This document shows positions 1-11,604 of a DNA stretch of 64,000 nucleotides, piece by piece. The position numbers were made by a program, and so were the translations under genes. Position 1 is the stretch's first letter, and each line of letters opens with the position of its first letter. The stretch lies in assembly GCA_030248065.1 (NCBI GenBank), contig JASAMV010004953.1, positions 62,001 through 126,000 of the forward strand, in the 5' to 3' direction. Source of the DNA: Rhynchonema sp. JSB1_4. Taxonomy: Eukaryota; Nematoda; Chromadorea; Monhysterida; Xyalidae. The notes below the pieces were generated by a model. It made no database searches, had not been told where the DNA came from, and saw only the letters and a list, made by a program, of their open reading frames with translations.

Positions 1-163
1 ACAGTAGACCACATACAATCAGAAAATAGATGTACACAGACAACAATGTATAGGCAATCCATCGGCTCATGGCACCTTTTATACAGAGCGCATGCAGCAG
101 CACACGCCATTTTCTAAACAAAATGTGCACTTTGGGCGAGTGTCATACTTTGATGGCCGCTTT

Positions 164-574
164 TTAATTTACCCGGCTTTCATTTGCTGCTTGAAACAAC
201 ACTTGTCTGCGCTGTTGCAAAAGTTTGGGGATGCCATGAGGTCGAGGTGGCGGATTGCGCATACAGCAATGCAATGCCCGACGGTGCGGAATATTGTAAC
301 ATAAGAAATCCGAATCCAGCCTGTTAGATTGTCCATCTTTGTGTGCGCAGTGCATTTTTTCCGCGGTGGCCAGCCGCTCAGGAGGTCCGTCGCCCCTTCC
401 CACGTTGTCCTTGTGCAGGTCAGTAGTCCAATCCCACTTGGGGTTCCAGCCTGCACATATCTGGTTCCATTGGTTGGGAAATGAAGGTTGACATAGTTGG
501 ACGGCGATGCCATTGAACACGGGGCCTTGGCGTTGATAGCGAGCACCGCGAAGAGGTGACGTCGAGCCCGCCAT
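164..574 (-). other. Unassigned 136-aa open frame
   Basis: A single open frame begins with an ATG near 574 and runs to a stop at 164. The first 70 residues are fairly rich in Trp, Asn and Gly (for example NQWNQICAGWNPKWDW), and the rest looks like random sequence. An overlapping frame of similar length is also open, which argues against real coding. I recognise no family. It could be one real exon at the 5' side with read-through into an intron, or chance. No neighbour supports it. Confidence 0.15.
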
Positions 575-3064
575 ATTTTCATGAAATCAATGTTTTCAAG
601 GGTATAACTTGCTCGACAGACATTATCGCTGCGTATGATAATTTATTTGGATACAAAATCGACAGAACTTTTCAAATGTAACGTCATTTCTGCAGGTCAA
701 CCGCGGCGTGTGGTCGTTTATTCTTGTCATGATCACATCAATCAACGTGTCGCTCAATCTCATCGGTGTCGTCTACAACATGAGATTCGAAAATCGCTGA
801 TTCTGTGCAATATTTCGTTAAAATACTTGTTGGGAAAACCATTTCCTTTGTTATCCATCTCTCAATTTTGCCCGTTGTTATAGTTTATGGCAATCTTCTT
901 CTTGATGCTTGTTTTCTCGCTGAAACCTGTTACAGGACAATATCTGTGGTGCTAAGAAATCAAATTCTTCTCATGTTAACATTATTGATTAGGTCACAAC
1001 TTTTGTTGCTCATTTTTTTCCTTTTCTCTTGTTATTTATTTCTTATTTACATGACACCTGTCTGGTCAATCGTTTTCGCGTATCATCGTGATTAATTCAT
1101 TCGAGATTGTTGTATTCAATTTTCCATATTCTCTTCTGTCCGTTTTCTCAAGATTAAGGATTTAATTTTCAAATCTTATACATTTTAGTGAGCTTTGATC
1201 TTTCCTAGATTTCTTGGAATTTCCCGCATGGACATTTGGTTTGAACTTTCTAAGATGCATTAACCCTTGACCATAAGTACCCGCACGCGGAATCTCTCTC
1301 GATATTAGCTATAGCCCATATGACACCGTCATTTCAGATAAAACTAATGCGTTTGTTTCCTTTTCTTGGTCTTCATGGCAACCCGCACACGGAGTCCTTG
1401 AACCGCACTTCGACACATGAACACCAGCACTATGTTTTTTCACCTCAATTTTGACAACAATCACGAATATGTAGGGAAATCTGCAAACAAGATGTTGCAT
1501 CACATACGCAGTTTTGGTGTTGTTTGGTTCAGTTTCATCTAACTTTGAATGTGAAATCATTCTCGTCATGTTATAAGCAAAACAACCTCATTTTCATCAG
1601 GTAAAAGCTTCCACACACGAAAGCGCGTGTTGCAACAACAAAGATTCATAACCAGTGAAAGTTCTCAAACTTGTGAAAAAGCATGCGCCACATGGTTCAA
1701 TACCGGAGTGTTTCGGTTACGGCCCCTGAGACTGTCCGGTAGTAGGTGGGAAATCGGATTTTTAAAAATGATTTTTAATCCCAAGTAAAGCCCGCCAAGT
1801 CTACGGTCCCTCTCAACGTTTTTTAAGTTTAGTTTTCTTTGTTTTCCGTTGTTATTTATGCTTCTCTTGTTCTTTGACCTACAGCCTTTGCCATGCAACG
1901 TGGTATAGTGTTTCCTGTTTTTCTTGGTCCAAGGAAACGCGCGGGCCCGTGTTATAACTGAACTTCTAGTTGAGGTCGAGATTACAATTTCGATTCAATC
2001 AGGCAGCTGGCAAAAACGTGTCAAAGTTTGCCTGTGGAATCTAACAACAACAATGTTTCACATGCTCGCTGTGAGCTTTGTGCGTGTGCGCTGCCAGCAT
2101 GTCAGTGAAACATTTCACCATGTTTGCTGCTGAGTGTCGTGCTTGGATTAACAAGGACACATTCTTAATCTGTTTCATTTGTTTCTGAAATCTCGACCCC
2201 AAACTGGAGTTGAGTTATAACGTGGGGTAGCTTGTTTCCTTTGACTTGCATAAAAAGGAAACACTATTATACGTAAACATTGTCCACCTTGCTGGATATG
2301 GTACTTTTCCATCAGTATGTAGCACCAACCGGTGTTTTTTTAGTTTTTTGTCCAATTTCTGCTCAAAATTTTGAACGAATGAGCTCTTGACGAAGCAAAA
2401 TGGCAAGAAAGCAGCAAGTAATAGGAGCGTTTTATTCACAATTTCACCGGGCATCAAAAAATCACAAAACTGCGACCCACATAAAAATGTCACTGGAGAT
2501 TGGAGAACACTAAATAAACCCCCTTCCGAATAAGTGAAGCTCCAGGCACTAGAGGTTTTGATAGAAGCACGTCCAAGCCCCATGTTTGCCCAAGTTTATC
2601 TGCACTACATATACATTCTGAAAAATATTTTTTGATTCGTCCATAGATTGAAACAACACCCTGAATAAGTCCAGTCCGGCAATTTATTTGGAATTCCCCA
2701 TTTCCCCTCTCCATTACGAGCTAATATGATGTTTTTATCAAATACAATCATCAAAATACTCGCAGGCCATCTAAGAAATTTTTCAGGCGGGTTGGCACTT
2801 TTACAACTGTAACATTTTGCACGGCATGAACAATCTGCACAGCAACTGACAGAATAGAAAGCACGCAAAACTTGTTCTGACTTTATAAATTCTGACGTAG
2901 ATTCATATTCATTCAAGTGATCGGAATGGCAATTGCAGCATTACAATGATTTGACAAAATAAATTTTGAGGTCCCGGCTCATTGACGCAAGTCAAACCAA
3001 AAAAAAATGGAAGGTAATTTCTCGTTGGTAATTACCTCATTTGAGCCACACTATCCGACGTGCG
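575..3064. other. Non-coding stretch upstream of the window's first gene
   Basis: I see only short AT-rich frames with no recognisable protein, splice-consistent exon chain or repeat family. It follows the 3' end of the minus-strand asb8 gene and may contain its 3' UTR in the last few hundred bases. Confidence 0.4.
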
Positions 3065-5815
3065 CTACCGATGTATCTGGACGAAATCCTGCAGTTTGGG
3101 TGAAATGGGCAATTGCCGAATTCTGGGTCTCAACTGCCCGGGACCCAATATTTGTCTGACTGCACAGCGACACAGATGCTGCAGTGAACGGACTTGGTCG
3201 ACGTAGGGACCCAATAAATTCGACAACTCTGGGTCTCGGGCGATTGTGGCGCGCATTTCGGGTGTCACAAAGATGGAGCTGGTGGCGTTGAGAAGAATCT
3301 GAATCGATCATTTTTATTCTTGGGATTTTTTTCATGATGCAGTCTAGCATCGTGCGTGAATGAATCCTCTTGTATTGTGGTTACGCAGTGCATGAGCAGT
3401 GACAAACAAACAACATAGATCGTGCATCGTGGTGATTAATATTCTTCGTGCTGTAACCGGAAATTGTCCAGTACCAACCATAAGGTCAATGTTACACACG
3501 ATCGCAAGTTGTTGCATTCTGCGGAATATCTAAAAGCCGAGCGGTGCAGCAGATGTGATCTGCTGAGCTCAATCCCACACAATGGTGCATTGACGAGTGG
3601 AGCACCCCGGGTGCAATTCTAGGTTGAATGCAGCGTGCGCGCGCACGTCCGTGCAAAATCAACTTCCTAGTGCAAAGCATAGGTATAGTAAATTTCCAAA
3701 TTCGCTGCCGCACAGTAAAATACGCCCCATAGTTAATGTCAAGTTATAAACCCGAACGCTAACCATGCGCGGTTCTGAAACATTGCACGCAGCTGCCTGG
3801 CTGGCTGGCAAGCTGCATGTGTGTTGGCTGTGCGAATGTTTCACAAGTTGATTTCGGGGTTAGAACCTGACATTAACCATGGGGCGTACTTTACTGTGCG
3901 GCAGCGAATTTGGAAACTTACCATAAAAAAGTCGAAGTAAACTTTGCGTGCCGAAGTTTGGCGCGTGCGCTGCCTATGTTCTGCAACGTTTACTTTCAGC
4001 CGTAAATTGCACCCGGTACGATACATACAGTACCGGGTGCAATTCTGGGCTGAAAGTTGAAGTCGCGTGCACGCGCGTGCGAAGCAGTGCAAAGTATAGG
4101 CAAAAGTCGAAGTATAGTCCGTCCACCAGCTCATGCATTTTCTCTGGCGGTTGCCCCTCCCTCTTTAAAAAGAAAAAAAAGGGGGGAAAAAAAAAAAAAA
4201 AAAAAATAACTTCGCGTGCACGCACGTGCACGCGCGCGCACGCGAAGTTTTGCGCGTGCGCTGCCTATGTTTTAGCACTAGGAAGTCGCGTGCACGCGAC
4301 TTCAACTTTCAGCCTAGAATTGCACCCGGAACTGTACTTATTAATTAATACAGGCTATTCTCAAAAGTGTGTCAGCCTTACAATATACCACCTGAAGACA
4401 ATCCTCCTCAATGGATGAGCCAATACCGATTGCAATTGTGTTTATCAATCGTGTCAATGCAGATGTGCCGTAGAGATTGGTGGTGGCAGTGAGACAATTG
4501 TGGTCGATTAGTTGATGGATGATGTGTAGATGACCCTGAAACGTTGGGCTGCATAATGTTTATCAACGTAAGTGTTGGTCTAAAGATAATTTTAACCATA
4601 AAAGCGGTTTTTAAAGCAGAACTTTTTTCGAAGTTTGAAGAAGTGTTTTCAATTGAAAATCAAGGTTACTTTCAGCGTTGTCACTGAGTTATTGATCATC
4701 GCCCCAAATAAGATGCCATGCATACCAAGAGCTTGAGGATAGGTTTGGGTTTGCAAGATCGGAGTAGATGTAGGTATATGCGCCAACCTTCCAAGCGGCC
4801 CAACTGAGCGCGGTGTCACCATTGTGATCTGTGGCATCAACATCAGCCCCGTATTCTAGCAACAATGTCACGCTCGCACGTTGGTCCTTGTATGCTGCCC
4901 AGTGCAGTGGTGTGTTGCCTAAGCAAATGGTCACATATAGATGAAATTCTAATTGACTGATGTTTCACGACACGGTTTTACTGTTAGAAGGACCGCAAAT
5001 CGAGTTCTCTATTGTTTCTTATTTGAAACTTCGTCAATTGCGAATTCATGGCATGCCCGCCAGGGTAAGAAAGTCTGTTCATAATATGTATATTTACATA
5101 ACTATTGAATACACGTGGTTCTGCGAAAGGCTAAACAACAGCCAATCCATGCACTGGCCAATCCTGGACAAATAAATCTGCACCATGCAATTTTCCACAT
5201 CGCTTTGGCATAAAGTTACAAAAAACAAACCATTGTTATCTCTGGCCGAAACGTCGGCTCCGTTTGCCAACAGCAGTTGCACACATTTGGCGCAGCGCTC
5301 TGCAGCGTAATGAAGTGCGCATCGGCCATAGCCATCGTGCAGATTCACCTATGATTGAATTGAATGATTTGACTTATGACTAGGACCATGGTCCTACAGG
5401 TGCATGACATGAAACGCCGTGTTTCCTGCGAGTTAGAGCTGCTGACAGATTCGACGGGCCAAATGGTCAAGCACAAGGCTGAGATTCTATGTTGGGTCTA
5501 AAAGCCGAGACTCATCCAAAGCCCATTAGTGCAAATTTGAAACCCTTGATTGGCGACCAGGTCAGATTAACATGGCCTGGAGATGTGATTTTATTTGCGT
5601 GTGTCAGTCACTCGGCTTTTACGGTTTTCGACTAACAAAAAGCCCCAGATACCAACATCAGCTCCGTTCGCAATCAATAGTTTCACCATCAATGGGTTCT
5701 CAGTTACACAGGCAGATTGCAGTGGCAGCAGATTGCCGTGAACGCGATTCACATCAGCACCCGTCGCCAGCAGTTGCACGACCTGCGCTGTTGTTTCAGC
5801 TAAAGTTTTCTCCAT
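3065..5815 (-). CDS. asb8: Ankyrin repeat and SOCS box protein, ASB8-like
   Basis: Five exons on the minus strand: 5815-5657, 5348-5231, 4918-4788, 4535-4392 and 3298-3065. Phases agree throughout and give 261 aa (human ASB8 has 288). Ankyrin repeats show in order: LLATGADVNRVHGNLLPLQS, DGYGRCALHYAAE, GNTPLHWAAYKD and NGDTALSWAAWKG, followed by a degenerate repeat in exon 4. The last exon carries the SOCS box, including VRSLQHLCRCAVRQILG, then a Leu-Pro motif (RQLPISPKLQDF) in the Cul5-box region. ASB proteins are substrate receptors of Elongin B/C-Cullin5-Rbx2 ubiquitin ligases: ankyrin repeats bind the target and the SOCS box recruits Elongin. The order of motifs matches vertebrate ASB8 rather than a generic ankyrin protein. 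The start at 5815 is the first in-frame Met; the N terminus is shorter than in vertebrates, so an upstream exon is possible. MITEs at 3.6-4.33 kb lie in intron 4, between exons 4 and 5. Confidence 0.9.
3605..4016. mobile_element. Palindromic MITE (CGGGTGCAATTC family) split by a second MITE
   Basis: The outer ends are CGGGTGCAATTCTAGG at about 3607 and TTGCACCCGGTA ending near 4016. Between them, about 3688-3929, is another inverted repeat whose arms share AAATTTCCAAATTCGCTGCC, CACAGTAAA and AGTTAATGTCA-like stretches. The outer copy is therefore interrupted by an inner MITE. Both lie in the intron between asb8 exons 4 and 5. Confidence 0.6.
4028..4334. mobile_element. MITE with CAGTACCGGGTGCAATTC ends and TA duplication
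   Basis: Terminal inverted repeats CAGTACCGGGTGCAATTC and its complement bound about 307 bp and are flanked by TA on both sides, as for Tc1/mariner-type insertions. The inner part is rich in GCGTGCACGC palindromes and holds a poly(A)/poly(G) run at about 4170-4206. The same family recurs at 61805-62022. Confidence 0.75.
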
Positions 5816-7283
5816 AAACTTTTACCGAGCTCCCAGTTTTCTGTTTCAATCCACATGCCTCCATACACGGAACGAATGTTCAAGAGAAGCCGACGTCAAT
5901 CTGGGGTTGACCGTACCCGTTCAGCTGCAGTCCCATCGCGATCCGGTCGCGTGATGGCAGCCAGCAAACTCTCGGACTGTTGATGGTCGTGTTGCACTTT
6001 TTCGACCAGAAACCACATTGTCACTTTGATCCTTTCGGTCAGACGAGATCGCAGTTGTTTATACTCACATTTGCATGTATTTTAGTGGCTGCTTGGAGCA
6101 GCACAAGACCAATTGACAAATTTTCGATGGCTGCAAAAGTTTGTGGTTGCGCAGTCTTTTTGTGCACAACCAGAAACAGTGCCTGAAAGCATCACGTGGT
6201 CAATGAAACATTTTGTCTGTGTTCCCGGTCGCAAGCTGCACAATGTTTCTGAAAGCACAGCTGTGTCGTACGTGCGCGTGCACAAGCAAGACGACCTATT
6301 GCGCGGGAAACTACAGTATGTATTGAATACCTTTGCCCTGCCAAAGGATAGGAAGTGTCATTGGTTCGGTAACCAAAAGTTTGTTTGTGTTTTTCCCAGT
6401 ATTCTACGAATTCTCATCCCCAGTAGTGTGCGATCGCGGAGACAGGCAACGACACCGGGCGAGCGGGCTACTGCAGCAGCGCACTGAAAAGCAGGCACAC
6501 GCACATGTACGAAAACGTATGAACCACACATAGTCAAGTCATCGCATGATCACATTCACAACCACACTCATGGCATGACCAAATAGGAAAAGAGCTTGTT
6601 GATCTGCAGAGATCAGATCAATGTCTGTTTGATGACCCAGTCCCAGAAATTATTACTCCTTAATCACCTGAACCTTTGGGAACAAGATGAATATGTTTTG
6701 CTGAATAAGGAAGACACCGTCATTTTATGCAAGTTTGGCACTTCGGCTCATGGGGTCTTATCATCCACAACGGGTTCTAATATAAAATTGATGACACCCG
6801 CATCGACCAGGAAACATCAATGACAGTTCGGTTCCTCCCCACGTTCAAGCCCTTGAAAAATCAGGTGATTAAGCGCTGATTGGTGCATTTACTTCAGGTT
6901 GGTCACCAGAGCCAATCAGCATTTTCTTGTTCTCATTACCGGACCACAAAACGAGCAAGGAAAGGAATTGAAAAAAGTATTTTCTTACTCGTCGTCGTCG
7001 GGGTTTATTTTCTCGCTTCGTTGATAAAGTAGTAAGTGACCGAGTTTACGTTTGCTGGTTTCACTTTCAACTTATGAAGAAGGATTCTATATTTCTTTCT
7101 TTCTTTTCTTCCTGGCCTCGTTCACACACAATTCTGTCTGAAAGATAGATCTTATCACGTCACATCACGATCAGAGTGAATCAAAAGCAAAGCTTGCCAA
7201 ACAGAGGTCCGTCGCCGGCTCACCTCGATCATACATATTTCACAAAACCGAAACAGAACGTCGACCACCATCCACCATCCATC
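5816..7283. other. Intergenic region between asb8 and the Cys-rich gene
   Basis: This gap separates two divergently transcribed genes (asb8 on minus, the Cys-rich gene on plus), so both promoters should lie here. Short frames at 6113-6487 and 6596-6823 show no family features. I see no repeat family. Confidence 0.4.
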
Positions 7284-10168
7284 ATGTCGAAGTGCCAGCA
7301 AAAGCACGTCGAGGCTTCTTGCATCTGCAATCGTCCACTCGCAATTGTGTTGTGTAAAAAGTGTGGCTATTCGTGGGGTTGGTGTTTTGAAGTTTTAACA
7401 AAAAAAACACTGTCACTGTTTGACTCCTTCCGTCCACAATTGCAGAAGGTCGTGTGACGAAAATCTGCCCGGTGCACCCAAATTACGTGCAGTTGATGGA
7501 TCAAGTGTCCTGTCCGAAACGAAGCTGCCGTTCGGTCATGTTGATGGAATTTCCCGTTCCCGCCGTTGCCGTGTCCGGTGAGCAGTGGTGTAGCTGGGGG
7601 GGGGGGGGTGGGGGGACCCCCCTAGGTACAGTTGGTAGGTTGCCGCCCCTCGCCTGGTACAGTAGGTAGGTTGCCGCCCCTCCCCTGGTACAGTAGGTAG
7701 GTTGCCGCCCAGTGTAGTTCCTGGGGGGGAGGGGGTCCCCCCTCGGGTACGCTATCTCCCCCTCGGGTGGTACACTATCCCCCTATCTCCCCCTCCGGGT
7801 ACACTATATCCCCCAATTTTTGCCTAAAATGGCCATTTTTAGGCCTAAAATGGGCATTTTTAGGCCTAAAATGTGTGATTTTCAGGTCAATGCTCTCAAA
7901 AGTCGCCAAAATACCCTTTTTATGAACATTTTTTCCAAAAAGGGGTAAAAATAAGTCAAGTTTTCTACCTCAAAAATATACTGGCAGGCGGAAAAAAACC
8001 GGTTTTTTCCGGAAAAAAACCGAAAAAAACCGTTTTTTTCCCGAGACCCGAATACTTTTCCATTTATTTTTCCGTGGGTTGGGTACCTTTTCGGTTTTTG
8101 ATCGGAAAAATATCGGTACTTTATTCCAATTTTGCCAAAAAATTGTAATGCAAAACTGATGAGTTTTTCGATTTTAGTGAAAAATTGGCTCGAGCACAAA
8201 AATTAACCGGCCCAAAATGGGCCAAAAAGCGTGTAAACCAAGTGTTTTCGACTGACTTCAACACTCTTCAAGAGCACTCTCGTCACTTCGAACAAATTTT
8301 GCACTGAAATTGTTATATTTTTCGAAATTACGTTCTTAAGTACTGGAAAAGTATTTGGAAAAAAACGGTTTTTTTCGGAAAAAAACCGTTTTTTTCCACG
8401 AAAAATAAAGAACGGTTCTTTATGACAGTGTACTCAAAAAGTGACTTTTTCCCGAATTTGGGTCTCCCCCCTTCCCCCCACGGGGGTACACTGTCTCCAC
8501 CTCCGAAAAAAACAGAGGGTCCGCTATCTCCCCCTCCGGACCAGGAACTACACTGTTGCCGCCCCACCTAACTTTTCACCCAAAACATTCATTTTTGGCT
8601 TAAAATTGCATAAAATTAGCATATTTGTCTGCAAATAGGCGAAAATCGCGCGCTGCGCGCGAAATTAGTGTTTTAGGCCAAATTTTCTTCAGTATTTAGA
8701 CATAAAAAATTTCGGTTTCCAGATGACCCCCCCAAGTGGTACGACCCCCCCCCCCCTAGCTCGGCTGGTACAGTAGGTAGGTTGCCGCCCCGCATTTTGG
8801 GTGGTACAGTAGGTTGCCGCCCCGCCTGGGTAGCTACACCACTGGCCCACCCCCCAAGTACTACCCTGACCCCCACCACCCAGGCATAGTAGTGGCAGAC
8901 GGGTTTGGGGATTACCCCCTCGCATGGATTTTTTAACCAAATTTAGAAGCTTTTTAGCTACTAAATTTTTTGAAAAGATAGTAAATTTTCAAATTTAATA
9001 GCCTAAAAGCTACTAAATTCTGTATTTTCGCCAAAAAAGCTAGTAAATTGGCTTTTCAGGGGCAAAAAAGCTACTAAATTTTTGATTTTACTAGCTACTT
9101 GCTACTCGTCCATTTTGAAAAAATAAACCCTGCCCCCTCGCCACACTTGCCTCGAACAAAAACTCGAAATTACCTCTCACAACTCCAGTGCTGTGGCTAC
9201 TTCTGAGGGGGAGATACTGTACCTTGAGGCCAAAAAGAGGGGGAATCCGATTTGGTGGGGTGGGGGGAAGAAATTTTAGGGGCAGGGGGAGATACTGTAC
9301 CATACAACTTTCGCGAGAAATCAATTTTTACAGGTTAAAATGTGCATAAATCGCGCGGAGCGCGTAAATTTTTGCACTTTTGGTCGATTTTCATCTGATT
9401 TTTTACCATTTTGGATCAAAAAAGGTACTTTTGGGGCAGTGTTGGAGGTACTCTGGAGCAGTGTAGTTCTTGGTCCGGAGGGGGAACAGGCGGTACCCCC
9501 TTTTTTTCGGAGGGGGAACAGACGTACCCACCTGGGGGGGAAGGGGGAGGGACCCGGAAGGGGGGAGGACCCAAATTTGGAGAAAAGTCATTTTTTGAGG
9601 TCGAAAATTTGGCTCATTTTTGCCCCTTTTAGGAAAAATTCTCAATAAAAAAAGTATTTTGGCGATTTTTGACGACATTGACCTAAAAATCACTCATTTT
9701 ATGCCTAAAAATGCCTATTTTAGACCAAAATTTGCCTATTTTAGGTAAAAATTGGGGGAGCAGGGGAATTAATGGGTAAGTGTAGCATGGTCGGGGAATT
9801 AAGTGCATCTCAGCAGGAGGAACCCCCCCCCCCCCGGAACCATACAGGGAATGGGCTGGCTCGGGTCGGAGATTCGGAGGATAGGATCGGGCCGGGCGGG
9901 CCCGTTTAGACCACTGGCGAAAAGTCTTTAATCTCAGCAACATGCCATTCAGTTTCTTTTTTTAGTGCTCACCCCGACCACGACCGCCAACAAAGACAGC
10001 AGTCCGATATCGATCCCATTCTCGACCCCCAAACCACATCTACCCGAATTCCCCCTTCCCTCGTCATCGCCCGTCTCATTCCATTCACCAGACGTGTCGC
10101 CTACGTTCGCGTGTTTGATGCGCCCGCGTTTTCGCGGCTCGAACTCACAATTTCAGGCATTCAAGTAG
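7284..10168 (+). CDS. Small Cys-rich, probable zinc-binding protein
   Basis: Three exons: 7284-7377, 7446-7577 and 9966-10168, joined in phase to give 142 aa. The N-terminal half has paired cysteines: CQQ..H, CICN, CKKCGYSWEGR, ICPVHP, then LMDQVSCPKRSC. This pattern suggests a treble-clef or ribbon-like zinc site of about 65 residues. It reminds me of small insect proteins of the CG13380 type, but that is a weak recollection and I give no symbol. The C-terminal half is Pro/Ser-rich and of low complexity, ending in RFRGSNSQFQAFK. The start is the only Met before the Cys-rich stretch. Intron 2 (2.4 kb) is almost entirely mobile DNA, and the first hAT MITE begins five bases into it, directly after the donor GTGAG. 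Confidence 0.65.
7583..8844. mobile_element. hAT-type MITE (CAGTGGTGTAGCT ends), outer copy
   Basis: The left end CAGTGGTGTAGCT and right end AGCTACACCACTG form terminal inverted repeats of the hAT type. The interior is G-runs, C-runs and repeats of GGTACAGTAGGTAGGTTGCC. The right 290 bp closely match the right part of the 52870-53668 element. The flanking 8-mers CCGGTGAG and GCCCACCC do not match, so the copy may be rearranged or followed by another element. It fills the start of intron 2 of the Cys-rich gene. Confidence 0.7.
7710..8555. mobile_element. hAT-type MITE (CAGTGTAGTTCCTGG ends) nested in the 7583-8844 element
   Basis: Ends CAGTGTAGTTCCTGG and CCAGGAACTACACTG are perfect inverted repeats. 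Both sides carry the same 8-bp duplication TTGCCGCC (7702-7709 and 8556-8563). The interior has AATTTTTGCCTAAAAT-type arms and long stretches of AAAAAACCG/CGGTTTTTT palindromes. Confidence 0.85.
8930..9133 (-). repeat. TAGTAGCT-rich interspersed repeat, copy 1
   Basis: About 200 bp built of AAGCTACTAAATTT and its complement, ending in CCATTTTGAAAAAATAAACC. It is the reverse complement of the copy at 18142-18355 in the nanos intron, including both outer borders. Confidence 0.7.
9186..9930. repeat. Cluster of hAT-MITE fragments
   Basis: Fragments beginning CAGTGCTGTGGCTAC (9186), CAGTGTTGGAGGTACTC (about 9439) and CAGTGTAGTTCTTGG (about 9464) follow one another with the GCCTAAAAT arms of this family. 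I could not pair their ends, so individual borders are not given. It occupies the rest of intron 2 of the Cys-rich gene. Confidence 0.5.
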
Positions 10169-10493
10169 GTCTGGTCAGTCTGAGGGAATTGTGAAACCCT
10201 AAGGCAATTTCAAAATTGGCATAATTGAAACTAGACTTAATTTTATGGGCTTCCGCTTCTTCATGTGAAACAGTGCTCGGTCACGCTCGATCACCAAATT
10301 TACAGCTATCTACCCAAATTTATACTAGTGCGTGTTGCATAGGTTTTCTGTCACCTTGAAATTGTCTTCGGGTTTCTACAAATGTGTCAAGAGCTCTGCT
10401 AGGAGGAGTAGTGGTTATCTTGTGATCCACTGTTGTTTTGTTATTATTTTCGTTTCGGTGGTATTTGATTGCAAAATTAGTTCGTGTCAGGAC

Positions 10494-10671
10494 CAGTGGT
10501 GCAGCTAGCCTGGCGGGGCGGCAACCTACTGTACCGGCCAAGGTAAGGGAGTCGTCCAGGAACTGAATTGTCTAGCCCAAAACAAATTGGGCTAGATTCC
10601 GTGAACCATGCCAGATAGGGGGAGGTACTGTATTTTTGCCCCACCCCCCCCCCCCCCCAGCCACAGCACTG
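10494..10671. mobile_element. Short hAT-type MITE
   Basis: Ends CAGTGGTGCAGCTAG and CAGCCACAGCACTG, with flanking 8-mers GTCAGGAC and GTCACAAC (six of eight match). The interior has the GGTAGGTTGCCGCC-like and poly(C) segments seen in the larger copies. Confidence 0.55.
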
Positions 10672-11604
10672 GTCACAACACAACCAAGCATCACCAACAA
10701 TAATAGGTCATGTGATTCTACTGTATTATATGTTTGCTGTTGAATGTCCGAGTTCATCTGCTTAGTGTGCGCATTTTTTCATGTGTTACGTATGTATGTA
10801 TGCAAATGTAGTATTATTATGTGTGTTGTGGTTGCGTGTGATGATCTGTAGTGTGAATATGATGCATCTGGAGATATCTTGTTGGTAACACCAACTTGGG
10901 TTTCGGGCAGGCACTTTTTCGTGATTGATGTGAAGATTAGACGGTGTGATTTCTTGGTTTTTACTCAGTGTGAATTTCTTTTCTACGCGTTTTTACTGTT
11001 TTGTTTGTATGTATGTATTTTATAGTGACTTCTCTATTTTCTCACAGTGTTCATAATTTTTCGAATGCATTTATATCCGCTTATTTGCTTTATTTTCCTC
11101 GTTGATGTTAATTTGTCTGTTTGTATTTTGTTTGCACCTCCTATTTATACTGTAAGTTTTGGGCGTTGTTGCAGGTAGTTTAACAGTGTTTTATTCAAGA
11201 GAGAGAAAGATTTATGCAATGGCATGGCTTTGAAGGGTCATCTTCGTACTCTGTCCTTTATCACAGAACTGAAATATGAATATTATGCATGACCATATCG
11301 CGGTGCACTGTGTCTGCTTTCGTTATTTTTCGCCAGGTTCGTGGAATAAAATGGCACCTCGCTCAGTTTTGTGACCGATATTTGCAACATTACCTTAATT
11401 CACCACATTCAGTCTGGTCTGACTGCGACTGGTTGTTTCTTTGCCGACAGCAAGCGCTTCATTCCGCTGCTGATTATTTTTGTGGAACTTCGCTTTCGAA
11501 TTTTTTTTTGTCAGCCTGTATGACAGTTTCAGATTTTTGTTGCTTGGACTGGGACCGAGGCGCCACTCGTTGAATCCTGAGGGGCAAATTTGACGAATTG
11601 CGAA
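10672..11604. other. Intergenic region upstream of ube2w
   Basis: T-rich sequence with TATGTATGTAT-like simple runs and no supported exon. It should hold the ube2w promoter; no clear core element was recognised. Confidence 0.4.

Noticed and set aside
3948..4418. 156-aa plus-strand frame with a poly-Lys run
   Set aside because: It translates a MITE with a poly(A) stretch.
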